Assembly (NCBI RefSeq): GCF_900142775.1
Contig: NZ_FRCC01000002.1
Span: forward strand, 496,001-560,000
DNA from: Flavobacterium flevense
GTDB taxonomy: Bacteria; Bacteroidota; Bacteroidia; Flavobacteriales; Flavobacteriaceae
Reading direction: 5' to 3'
DNA length: 64,000 nt
Positions within the stretch are counted from its first letter, which is position 1, and the number at the start of each line of letters is the position of its first letter. Under the pieces are notes generated by a model. The model was not told where the DNA came from, searched no databases, and was given only the letters and a program-made list of their open reading frames with translations. The translations under genes were made by a program, and so were the position numbers. This document shows, piece after piece, positions 37,501 to 45,199 of the stretch.

Positions 37501-37873
37501 CAAACAAGGAACTTCTTCTGCACATAATGATTGGGCTCATGAAAGTTTCTGGACAGATATGTATGATGCAACTGATAATCCAAATGGTAAATATCCAAAC
37601 ATGGGACAACAAGATTATATTTTTGCACCATCCGATTTTTGGCAATTGAATACTTTTAGATGTGTGGTAAGAAACTTGACAGTAGCTTATGCACTTCCTA
37701 AAGAGGCATTAAAATCTATAAAAATTGACGGTCTTAGTTTTGGTATTACTGGTCAGAATCTATGGGATTTATACAATCCATACCCAGACAAATATCGTAA
37801 TATGTATGATGATTCATCTACAAAATACCCAACACTTAGAACTTGGTCTCTTAGTATGAATGTATCATTCTAA
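34520..37873 (+). CDS. SusC/RagA-type TonB-dependent outer-membrane transporter
   Basis: 1117 residues with a signal peptide (ending GFAQN). A carboxypeptidase-regulatory-like domain (about 30-110, ITGKVVDKDGLGIIGLNV) is followed by the TonB box region LDEVVVVGYGTQKRANLTGA, a plug domain (to about 245) and a 22-strand beta-barrel ending in a terminal aromatic-type strand (LSMNVSF). It lacks an N-terminal STN domain, so anti-sigma signalling is not expected. It imports oligosaccharides across the outer membrane with the SusD-like lipoprotein encoded 19 bases downstream. It is the only SusC in the window and so is the presumed importer of the pectin fragments. Confidence 0.96.
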   Translation: MKQTFKMVFSVLLFSMMSLTGFAQNAGERTAITGKVVDKDGLGIIGLNVLEKGTKHAVVTDIDGNYKIQVLKGAVLQFSYIGMKTQERAVGAATTINITMQEDASTLDEVVVVGYGTQKRANLTGAIATIDPQNVQDLPVSNLSESLRGLIPGLSVNNANGSSRPGGAADIQIRQSYGFSKDGHSTVPLIVIDDMVQIDPETGKPTQETFNRLDPSEIESITVLKDGSAAIYGSRASQGAIIVKTKRGKEGKAKFTYYSQFAVNDAISHVKTMNAYEHGIWKNRFLNSNLNANQANYFSADELEQMKGLNYDWLKEAWKPATQQRHVLNVSGGTEKATYFAGLTYFTQGANLGSQDYNKWNFRTGTNVKVSNSLDFSASIAVSTLDVQKSFSKASANLNDSSFGALGGGEQADYMYLLHMPKYVPWQITRDGVDYFMSPFPRTDRNLGSANANTTIAGWNYFAAQEAGKQIDQEFSYNVNLNMTYKVPFVKGMSIKGSYARSQSNANTEQVQLPYDLLRITNHNLEDNHLLNPNSTFANSGRPETNIRGSRVYYNTDLTNLEQANIFANYARTFGDHSVDAMVGMERSESDYKSVRLAYEGTGKDYLGSSTSAGPLSSNSLADKGEAGTLSYLGRLNYSFKDKYLLSLIFRSDASTKFAPENYWGFFPGAQVGWVVSKENWFADNVSWIDNLKLRYSIGKTGNDNLGTWRWLQLWEPIVDKGAQFGSAGGTLGAGITPRVTPNRDVKWDSTLKSNYGIDLALFDNRLQITADYYFDRKTDMLVTLASQAGTPISVGGATAESNYAAIDTWGTEFSVNWRDNIKDNFSYNVGVNFGFSNNEIKKYPEAALTDPSTNPRVAGTSLITPVWGFKTWKETSTGDGILRTDEDVTNYWNYLTERATAAGGAPNYMNITNVANMRKGMLAYEDVGGAFDAATGERRPADGKITRNDDYQKLVNQNRTYGFTTNLGMKYKNFSVRTQIATSWGGYNSLDMIKQGTSSAHNDWAHESFWTDMYDATDNPNGKYPNMGQQDYIFAPSDFWQLNTFRCVVRNLTVAYALPKEALKSIKIDGLSFGITGQNLWDLYNPYPDKYRNMYDDSSTKYPTLRTWSLSMNVSF

Positions 37874-37892
37874 TTTTAATTTAATTGCAATT

Positions 37893-39890
37893 ATGAAAAC
37901 AATAATTAATAAATATATAGTAATATCACTTTTACTGGTTTTAGGAGCTTCTTCCTGCAGTGATGATTTTTTAGAAGATAAAAAACAATACAAATACTAC
38001 GACGAAGAGTTTTATCAAGATCAAGATCGTGTAACTCAGTACGTGAATAATGTGTATTATGATTTTTTCGATGGTTTTAAAACACCTGCTGCAATTAGAG
38101 TAGGTTCTTTTACTACAACTGAAGCTTCATATACTGAAGAAATAGGAGGAATTTCTAATCTTATCAATCCGAATGTTACTTTGGTAAATGCGCAAGATGG
38201 TTCGGGTTATTATGGACCCGCTTTAAGGGATGCTTTTGATAATGCTCCCTACAATCGAATTAGAGATTGTAATGCTATGTTAGAGAATATTGATGTGCTA
38301 GGCGCTAACTTACCACAAGAATTTCGTGACAGAGTTAAAGGACAAATGTATTATTTAAGAGCACTTCAGTATTTTGATTTAATGCGTACTTATGGTGGTG
38401 TTCCTATTGTAACAACGGTTCAGGTTGCTACTAATAGTGACGAATCTATAAAATTGCCAAGAGCTACAGTTACAGAAGTAGTGAATCAAATTGTAGCTGA
38501 CTTAGATCAGGCGGCTACTCTATTGCCTCCAAATTGGGATGCTGCTAATTATGGACGTTTTACAAAAGGGGCGGCAATGGCTCAAAAATCTCGTGTATTA
38601 TTGACTTATGCCAGTCCATTATTTAATAAAAACTGGGATACGGATAATAGCCGTTGGGATGCTGCTCTAGCAGCAGGTTTGGCAGCTGAAACTCAGCTAA
38701 GTCAAGACGGTTATGGTTTATATGGAACAAATGCTAAACAATGGGCTGAAATGTTCTATGTTAATAATAATGCTTTTAATAAAGAAGCAATTACTATTAA
38801 ACTTTTATCAGATGGTAATACAGGGTCTTTATTTTCAAACAATTCTTGGGAGAGATCCATTCGTTTGGCTAGTCAAGGAGGTCAAGGTAGTGGAGGAGTA
38901 GATGTTCCAAAAAGAATGATTGACTTGTTTCCAACAAGTACTGGAGCCAGACCTGTTGCCGGAACTAATTATGATCCATTCCTTTTCTTTAAGGATCGTG
39001 ATCCTCGTTTTTACAGAACTTTTGGTTTTTCAGGATGTTACTGGCCTTACAATAATACGATTACTACTTCAACTACTCAACCAACAGTATGGGCTTACCG
39101 ATGGTCAACTAATGCAACTACTGGTGTAGCATATAGTATGGGTAATGATGTTTCAAGCCCGGCTTTTGTTAGAAAAATGTCTAGTCCTACAGTTAGTAAT
39201 GCATCCAATTTCCAATTCTCAGGTACAGATATTATGGAATACCGTTATGCAGAATTATTGTTAAATATTGCGGAATGTTATGCCGCAAAAAATGATATTA
39301 CAAATACTATTACTTATTTAGGTAAAATTAGAAATCGTGTTGGAATACCTTCTGCTAGTAATTATGGTATTGGAACTTTAGGGTCTAAATATGCCGCTTT
39401 AGAAGCATGTTTGTATGAGCGTAGAGTGGAATTAGCTTATGAAGGAAAACGTTTTTATGACATTCAACGTTGGATGTTGTATAGTGATGACGCAACTATA
39501 AATGATGATACAAATGCTAAATTAGGAATACCTGCAATTAATGGAACACAAAGAGTAGGTAATTATCTACATTATAAAAATGGAACTAGCCCTACTAATA
39601 CTGATCCATTAGCTACTGCCAGAGCAGCTATATCAGTTGATCCAGATGCTAGTAATTTTGCAGCACAAGTTACAGCCTTAGCTGCTTTTTATACTGCTAA
39701 CTTTGAATTACGTTCTCCTCCAACACCTATGGATGCTGTGAATAATGTGGCAACTAATATCGATTGGAAATCACATTATTATATAATGGGTCTTAATCTG
39801 ACTGTTTTGTCTCAAAATCCATGGTTAACTCAAACTAAAGGTTGGAATGATGCTTCTGGTAATTCAGGAACTTTCGAATATCAAGAATAA
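37893..39890 (+). CDS. SusD/RagB-type surface glycan-binding lipoprotein
   Basis: 665 residues from the ATG at 37893. The frame extends to 37860 inside susC, but only the later ATG gives the lipoprotein signal (KYIVISLLLVLGASSCSDDF). It has the SusD layout: TPR-like helices near the N-terminus (NRIRDCNAMLENID), RVKGQMYYLRALQYFDLMRTYGGVPIV-type segments, and a C-terminal ERRVELAYEGKRFYDIQRW block with RYAELLLNIAECYA before it. It caps the SusC barrel outside the cell and binds the glycan. It ends the susC-susD unit, with a terminator following. Confidence 0.95.
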   Translation: MKTIINKYIVISLLLVLGASSCSDDFLEDKKQYKYYDEEFYQDQDRVTQYVNNVYYDFFDGFKTPAAIRVGSFTTTEASYTEEIGGISNLINPNVTLVNAQDGSGYYGPALRDAFDNAPYNRIRDCNAMLENIDVLGANLPQEFRDRVKGQMYYLRALQYFDLMRTYGGVPIVTTVQVATNSDESIKLPRATVTEVVNQIVADLDQAATLLPPNWDAANYGRFTKGAAMAQKSRVLLTYASPLFNKNWDTDNSRWDAALAAGLAAETQLSQDGYGLYGTNAKQWAEMFYVNNNAFNKEAITIKLLSDGNTGSLFSNNSWERSIRLASQGGQGSGGVDVPKRMIDLFPTSTGARPVAGTNYDPFLFFKDRDPRFYRTFGFSGCYWPYNNTITTSTTQPTVWAYRWSTNATTGVAYSMGNDVSSPAFVRKMSSPTVSNASNFQFSGTDIMEYRYAELLLNIAECYAAKNDITNTITYLGKIRNRVGIPSASNYGIGTLGSKYAALEACLYERRVELAYEGKRFYDIQRWMLYSDDATINDDTNAKLGIPAINGTQRVGNYLHYKNGTSPTNTDPLATARAAISVDPDASNFAAQVTALAAFYTANFELRSPPTPMDAVNNVATNIDWKSHYYIMGLNLTVLSQNPWLTQTKGWNDASGNSGTFEYQE

Positions 39891-39903
39891 ACAATAATAA
39901 AAT

Positions 39904-39940
39904 AAAGAAATGCTTGATTAATTTCAGGCATTTCTTTTTA
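39904..39940 (+). terminator. Terminator after susD
   Basis: AAAGAAATGC (39904-39913) pairs with GCATTTCTTT (39928-39937), with a few further pairs inside, and runs into TTTTTA. It separates susCD from the PL1-DUF3826 modules, which may therefore rely on read-through or their own promoter. Confidence 0.75.
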
Positions 39941-40012
39941 ACAACTACCAAACTTTAATCTAATAAAGACAGTTCTAACCAAATGTTTTTTATTAATTAA
40001 GAAAATTTTAAA

Positions 40013-41734
40013 ATGAACAAATTAAATTTTTTATTGGCTTTTTTGGCTTTAGGAAGTAGTGTGAATTGTTTTGCACAATATCCAAAAATATCTCCTGAAG
40101 TTCAGGCAAGAGAAAATGCGATTAAAGCGGAAGCTGAGAAACTTTCAAATGAGGCTTGGGAAAAAGCGAAAGTAATTGTAGAACAGGAAGAAAGACAAGG
40201 GAAACCATTTGTACCGTGGGCTTCGAGACCTACTGATTTGCCACAGGCATCCATTCCTGCTTTTCCAGGTGCTGAAGGAGGAGGAATGTATAGTTTTGGC
40301 GGTCGAGGTGGTAAGATCTTAACGGTTACCAGTCTGGAAGACAGAGGTGCAGGGACTTTGCGTGAGGCTCTTGAACAAGGTGGAGCCAGAATTATCGTTT
40401 TTAATGTATCAGGTATTATTAAGCTAAAAAGTCCTTTAATTGTTCGTGCTCCTTATGTTACTATTGCCGGGCAAACAGCTCCCGGAGACGGAATTTGCGT
40501 AGCTGGTGAAACCATCTGGGTAGATACTCATGATGTGGTGATTCGTCACATGCGTTTTAGAAGAGGAGAAACTTTTGTAGGTCGTCGTGACGATGCTATT
40601 GGAGGAAATCCGGTGGGGAATATCATTATCGATCACGTTTCTGCAACATGGGGATTAGACGAAAACATGTCTTTTTACAGACACATGTATGCTGATGGAA
40701 CTGGTGGTCCGGATAAAAAATTTCCAACCGTAAATGTTACCATTCAAAACAGTTTGTTTGCAGAAGGTTTAGATACTTACAATCATGCTTTTGGTAGTAC
40801 TTTAGGTGGAGAAAATTGTTCTTTTATTAGAAACTTATGGTCTTCTAATACGGGTAGAAATCCGTCAATTGGATGGAATGGAATCTTTAATTTTGCTAAC
40901 AATGTTATCTTTAATTGGGTAAACCGTTCTATCGATGGTGGTGATTATACAGCTCAGTACAACATCATTAACAATTATTTTAAACCAGGTCCTGCAACAG
41001 ATAAAAATGACCCGATAAGCTACCGAATTTTGAAACCGGAATCAGGCAGAAGTAAATTACCTTATGTAGTTTTTGGTAGAGCTTACGTAAACGGAAATGT
41101 TGTCGAAGGAAATGAAAAAGTATCTAAAGACAACTGGGCTGGCGGAGTCCAGATGGAAAACAAAAAAGGAGATGCCATGAGCTTAGAAGAAGCATCTGTT
41201 TATTTTCCTAAAATGAAGGTGAATGAACCAATGCCAATGCCTTGGTTAAAAACATTTATGACTGCTGAACAAAGTTACGATTTCGTACTTAAAAATGCAG
41301 GAGCAACATTGCCTCAAAGAGACCCTGTTGATACCCGAATTGTAAGAGTTGTAAAAACAGGAAAACCGGAATATGTAAAAGGATTAGACCCAAAATCATT
41401 CTATCAGTTTGAACACAGACGCCTGGGTCAGGATTCTTATAAATTAGGAATTATTACTGATATTTCACAAGTAGGTGGTTACCCGGAATACAAAGGGAAA
41501 TCATATAAAGATTCAGATAATGATGGTATGCCGGATGCATGGGAGAAAAAATTTGGATTAAATCCAAAAGATGCTTCTGATGCAAACAAAGACAGTAATG
41601 GTGATGGTTATACAAATATTGAAAAATATATCAATGGCATAGATCCTACTAAAAAAGTAGATTGGAAAAACTTGGATAATAATGAAGATACTTTGGCTAA
41701 AATCGGAGAAGGATTAGCGGAGTATAAGAAGTAA
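40013..41734 (+). CDS. Pectate lyase (PL1-like), module 1
   Basis: 573 residues with a signal peptide (ending NCFAQY). A charged helical N-terminal stretch (about 25-70) precedes the PL1 beta-helix (from about 80: FPGAEGGGMYSFGGRGGK, VTIAGQTAPGDGICVAGE, IDHVSATWGLDEN, NRSIDGGDY). The C-terminus has a calcium-loop repeat (DSDNDGMPDAWEKKFGLNP, then SNGDGYTNIEKY), like thrombospondin type 3 or dockerin-type loops. It is predicted to cleave homogalacturonan by beta-elimination. It is paralogous to the gene at 42817 over nearly its whole length and is followed by a DUF3826 gene, as that one is. Confidence 0.88.
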   Translation: MNKLNFLLAFLALGSSVNCFAQYPKISPEVQARENAIKAEAEKLSNEAWEKAKVIVEQEERQGKPFVPWASRPTDLPQASIPAFPGAEGGGMYSFGGRGGKILTVTSLEDRGAGTLREALEQGGARIIVFNVSGIIKLKSPLIVRAPYVTIAGQTAPGDGICVAGETIWVDTHDVVIRHMRFRRGETFVGRRDDAIGGNPVGNIIIDHVSATWGLDENMSFYRHMYADGTGGPDKKFPTVNVTIQNSLFAEGLDTYNHAFGSTLGGENCSFIRNLWSSNTGRNPSIGWNGIFNFANNVIFNWVNRSIDGGDYTAQYNIINNYFKPGPATDKNDPISYRILKPESGRSKLPYVVFGRAYVNGNVVEGNEKVSKDNWAGGVQMENKKGDAMSLEEASVYFPKMKVNEPMPMPWLKTFMTAEQSYDFVLKNAGATLPQRDPVDTRIVRVVKTGKPEYVKGLDPKSFYQFEHRRLGQDSYKLGIITDISQVGGYPEYKGKSYKDSDNDGMPDAWEKKFGLNPKDASDANKDSNGDGYTNIEKYINGIDPTKKVDWKNLDNNEDTLAKIGEGLAEYKK

Positions 41735-41752
41735 ATCGATGTTTTTTGGTAT

Positions 41753-41796
41753 AATTCTTGCCTAATCTGGAGACAGATTGAGCAAGAATTTTGCTT
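41753..41796 (+). terminator. Hairpin between PL1 and DUF3826 genes (possible attenuating terminator)
   Basis: AATTCTTGC (41753-41761) pairs with GCAAGAATT (41782-41790), with an inner ATCT / AGAT pair, followed by TTGCTTT. The tail is weak, so it may only reduce transcription into the DUF3826 gene. Confidence 0.5.
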
Positions 41797-41826
41797 TATA
41801 ATAGTTAAGTTTTAAATAAAGAAAAG

Positions 41827-42498
41827 ATGAAAATGTACAAAAAAATTGTTGCGGCAGCCTTACTTGTTTTTATGAGTTCTAATGTTGTTTTGGCACAATC
41901 CGCAGTGGATCCTGAATATGTAAAAGTAACCAATGAAAGAGCTCAGAAAATTGTAGATGATTTAAAATTAAAATCCCCGGAAGATCAATTAGCGGTTAGA
42001 AATATAATTGCGGAACAATACCGTTCTTTAAGTACCATCCATAATGGGCGTGATGCTAAAATTGATGAAGTTAAAAAAAACATTGCCGATAAGGAAAAAC
42101 AGCAAAAAGCAATTGATAAATTAAAGACTGATGCCGATAAAAAAATCATGGCACTGCATAAATCCTATTTGAAAAAACTTGGAAAAAAACTAAATAACAG
42201 TCAGATAGTACAGGTAAAAGACGGGATGACTTATGGTGTTTTGCCTATTACCGTTTTAGGTTATAATGATATGTTGCCAAATTTGACTCAGGAACAACAA
42301 AAATACATTTATGATGCACTGGTTGAGGCCAGAGAACATGCAATGGATGGAGGTTCTTCTAAAGAAAAACATGCCTGGTTTGGGAAGTACAAAGGAAGAA
42401 TCAACAATTACCTTTCTAAGCAAGGATATGATTTAAATAAAGAAAGTGCTGACTGGCATAAAAGATTAGAAGAAAGAGAAAAAAATAAGAAAAAATAA
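41827..42498 (+). CDS. DUF3826 secreted protein, module 1
   Basis: 223 residues with a signal peptide (ending NVVLAQS). The rest is mostly charged helix with coiled-coil-like stretches (KIDEVKKNIADKEKQQKAID). The conserved DUF3826 core is near the C-terminus (NSQIVQVKDGMTYGVLP, IYDALVEAREHAMDGG, KYKGRINNYLSKQGYDL). The function of DUF3826 is not known to me; it occurs often beside pectin lyases. The pairing with PL1 here is repeated in the next module, which points to a joint role. Confidence 0.85.
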   Translation: MKMYKKIVAAALLVFMSSNVVLAQSAVDPEYVKVTNERAQKIVDDLKLKSPEDQLAVRNIIAEQYRSLSTIHNGRDAKIDEVKKNIADKEKQQKAIDKLKTDADKKIMALHKSYLKKLGKKLNNSQIVQVKDGMTYGVLPITVLGYNDMLPNLTQEQQKYIYDALVEAREHAMDGGSSKEKHAWFGKYKGRINNYLSKQGYDLNKESADWHKRLEEREKNKKK

Positions 42499-42500
42499 GA

Positions 42501-42546
42501 TTTTATAATTTTCTTTTTTGATCAAGCAAAAAAGAAAATTATAAAA
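42501..42546. terminator. Perfect 20-bp AT-rich hairpin after the DUF3826 gene
   Basis: TTTTATAATTTTCTTTTTTG (42501-42520) and its exact reverse complement (42527-42546) flank a six-base loop. No T-run follows, so termination would depend on the stem itself. It may also protect the 3' end. Confidence 0.6.
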
Positions 42547-42555
42547 CAGATATAC

Positions 42556-42779
42556 TTTGATAGTATTGAAAACCCGTTGGGTGTAATTATCAAAAACGTC
42601 AATTCGAGTGTTTTTTGCGTAATGAAATGGAGTAAAAAATGTATCGAGAATCGTTTTTGATAATGATTTTTCTTGTTCTCGATACAATCCCGTCCGAAAA
42701 CGGGATTACTCGAACTGACGAAAAATTATCATCAAAAACCAATTACACCCAGCGGGTCATTGAAATAGTATTAAAGTTC
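42556..42779. repeat. Long hairpin repeat element, copy 2, with outer inverted arms
   Basis: The core 42597-42720 runs from CGTCAATTCGAGTG to CTCGAACTGACG, with an inner TGTATCGAGAA / TTCTCGATACA pair, and shares its block with 5477-5610 in opposite orientation. Outside the core, imperfect outer arms repeat ACCCGTTGGGTGTAATT (left) against AATTACACCCAGCGGGT (right), with CTTTGATAGTATT near the left end and AATAGTATTAAAG near the right. With the preceding hairpin it fills this 318-base gap. It is MITE-like; no encoded protein. Confidence 0.65.
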
Positions 42780-42816
42780 ATTAAAATATAAACTTATTCA
42801 TTAAAAACCTCAAAAA

Positions 42817-44502
42817 ATGAAATACAACATACAACAGCTGTTTAACCTAAGCATACTTTTTTTCAGTTGCTCGGTTATGCACGCTCAATATCCTGAAATT
42901 CCAAAAGCCCTTCAAGACAAAACCGATGCAATTTTAGCAGAGGAAGATGCAAGATTAGCTAAAATTTGGAAAGACAATGAAAATATCCTCAGAGAAGAAG
43001 CTATAAAAGGGCGTCCCTTTATTCCCTGGGCAGCTTATCCTGGAGATTTAATTCAGGCAGAAATCCCAGCTTTTCCAGGCGCTGAAGGTGGTGGAGCATT
43101 TACTGCCGGTGGACGTGGGGGAAAAATATTTGTTGTAAACAGTTTAGAAGATAGCGGTAAAGGAACTTTAAGAGAAGCTTTAGAAGCAGTTGGGGCAAGA
43201 ACAGTTGTTTTTAATGTATCGGGGATTATTAAGTTAAAAAAACCAATCAGTGTACGTGCACCTTATATTACCATTGCAGGGCAGACAGCTCCGGGTGATG
43301 GTATTTGTGTAGCTGGAGAATCTATTTTATTGGATACACATGATGTCATTATCCGTCATATGCGTTTTCGTCGTGGTGCTACTGAGGTTACAAGAAGGGA
43401 TGATGCTTTAGGCGGGAATGTAATTGGAAACGTTATCATTGATCATTGCTCCGTAAGCTGGGGATTAGACGAAAATATTTCGCTATACCGTCATCAGTTT
43501 CAGGCCAATGAAAAATCAAAATTAGAAAAAATCCCAGCAGTTAATGTAACAATACAAAACACCATATCTTCGGAAGGTCTGGACACCTATAACCATGCTT
43601 TTGGAAGTACTATTGGAGGTTTAAACAGTACTTTTGTTCGTAATTTGTGGGCCAATAATATTTCAAGAAATCCTTCTATAGGAATGTATGGAAGTTTTAA
43701 TTTTGTGAATAATGTATTGTTCAATTGGTGGAATCGTTCCCTTGATGGAGGTGATTACCGTTCGATGTTTAATATCATCAATAATTATTTTAAACCGGGA
43801 CCTATTACTCCTGAAAAGGAACCTATTAGTTACCGAATTTTAAAACCGGAATCAGGTTACATGGAACCTAAAACTTTTGGAAGAGCTTATGTATCGGGTA
43901 ATTATGTAGCAGGTTCTCCCGAAGTTACAGCTGATAACTGGAATGGCGGAGTACAGCTGGAAGATCGTTCTTTAGCAGAATCTAAAGATTATTTGCAGTT
44001 AATTAAACAATCTAAACCGTTTCCAATGGCACATGTAACCATTATGAAAGCCGATGAAGCGTATGAATTTGTTTTGAATAACGTAGGTGCTACTTTACCT
44101 AAAAGAGATGCTGTTGATAAACGTGTAATTAATTATGTTCGAACAGGAAAAATAGAATACAAAGATGGTTTGGAAAACACTATCGGAAAAGAATATATTA
44201 AAAGAAGATTGCCTGATGATTCCTATAAAAAAGGAATTATTACCAGTCCGGATCAGGTAGGCGGATATCCTGAGTACAAAGGGAAAGCATATAAAGATTC
44301 AGACAATGATGGTATTCCGGATGCATGGGAGAAAAAATACGGTTTAAATCCTAAAGACGCTTCGGATGCTAACGGGGATTTGAATGGTGATGGTTATACT
44401 AATATTGAAAAATATTTTAACGGAATCAATCCTGCTCAAAAAGTAGATTGGACAAAACCGGAGAATAATCAGGAGACCTTAAAAAACACGTTGTTAAATT
44501 AA
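42817..44502 (+). CDS. Pectate lyase (PL1-like), module 2
   Basis: 561 residues with a signal peptide (ending VMHAQY). The layout is the same as in the gene at 40013: a helical charged N-terminal stretch (ALQDKTDAILAEEDARLAKI), the PL1 beta-helix (FPGAEGGGAFTAGGRGGK, VTIAGQTAPGDGICVAGE or close variants, IDHCSVSWGLDEN), and a C-terminal calcium-loop repeat (DSDNDGIPDAWEKKYGLNP). The C-terminal 60 residues are nearly identical to those of module 1. It probably acts on homogalacturonan with altered cleavage preference. The next gene starts 13 bases downstream. Confidence 0.88.
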   Translation: MKYNIQQLFNLSILFFSCSVMHAQYPEIPKALQDKTDAILAEEDARLAKIWKDNENILREEAIKGRPFIPWAAYPGDLIQAEIPAFPGAEGGGAFTAGGRGGKIFVVNSLEDSGKGTLREALEAVGARTVVFNVSGIIKLKKPISVRAPYITIAGQTAPGDGICVAGESILLDTHDVIIRHMRFRRGATEVTRRDDALGGNVIGNVIIDHCSVSWGLDENISLYRHQFQANEKSKLEKIPAVNVTIQNTISSEGLDTYNHAFGSTIGGLNSTFVRNLWANNISRNPSIGMYGSFNFVNNVLFNWWNRSLDGGDYRSMFNIINNYFKPGPITPEKEPISYRILKPESGYMEPKTFGRAYVSGNYVAGSPEVTADNWNGGVQLEDRSLAESKDYLQLIKQSKPFPMAHVTIMKADEAYEFVLNNVGATLPKRDAVDKRVINYVRTGKIEYKDGLENTIGKEYIKRRLPDDSYKKGIITSPDQVGGYPEYKGKAYKDSDNDGIPDAWEKKYGLNPKDASDANGDLNGDGYTNIEKYFNGINPAQKVDWTKPENNQETLKNTLLN

Positions 44503-44515
44503 TAAAAATTTGATA

Positions 44516-45166
44516 ATGAAGAGATTAAGTCTATTGTTGTTGGTGTTTACTTGTTTTGCTACCCGTGCACAACAGCATGAAGTTACAAATTATATTGATG
44601 ATATTGATTTACGAGCTTCAAATGTTGTAGCACAATTGGATATAAACAGTACTGATAAAAAGAAAATCAAAGCAATTGTTGTTAACCAATACCTGAATAT
44701 TGAGAAAATTGAAGCAAAAAGAAATTCTCAATTGGAAAAACTTGAAAAAACAGTAGACGATCAAGAAAAACAAAAACTAAAATCAGAAGAAGTTTGGACA
44801 GATTACAAAGCTTCAATTAGTAAATTGCATGATTCCTATTTGCATAAATTGTCTAAAAAACTAAGTGATTCTCAGATAGTTCAGGTCAAAGATGCGATGA
44901 CTTATCAAGTAATGCCTAAAACCTATTTTAATTTTCTGGATATGTTTCAAAATCTTAACGAAAACCAGAAAAAGATGATTTATGATCATTTGGTTGAGGC
45001 AAGAGAAAATGCTATGAATGTGGGAACTCATAAATGGCAATTTCAATGGTTTGCAAAGTACAGAGGAAAAATAAATAACATTCTGGCTTCACAAGGAATT
45101 GAATTGCATCATACAAGCAAAGCTTGGGAAAAAAAGCAATTAGCAAAAAAGAATGACTCAAAGTAG
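44516..45166 (+). CDS. DUF3826 secreted protein, module 2
   Basis: 216 residues from the ATG at 44516; a TTG at 44510 is in frame but less likely. The signal peptide ends CFATRAQQ. It has the same helical layout and DUF3826 core as the protein at 41827 (SQIVQVKDAMTYQVMP, IYDHLVEARENAMNVG, KYRGKINNILASQGIEL). Only 13 bases separate it from the PL1 gene upstream, so the two are likely co-translated from one mRNA. Function unknown. Confidence 0.85.
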   Translation: MKRLSLLLLVFTCFATRAQQHEVTNYIDDIDLRASNVVAQLDINSTDKKKIKAIVVNQYLNIEKIEAKRNSQLEKLEKTVDDQEKQKLKSEEVWTDYKASISKLHDSYLHKLSKKLSDSQIVQVKDAMTYQVMPKTYFNFLDMFQNLNENQKKMIYDHLVEARENAMNVGTHKWQFQWFAKYRGKINNILASQGIELHHTSKAWEKKQLAKKNDSK

Positions 45167-45199
45167 TTTTTCTGTCTAATAATTTAAAACCACTTCAAC

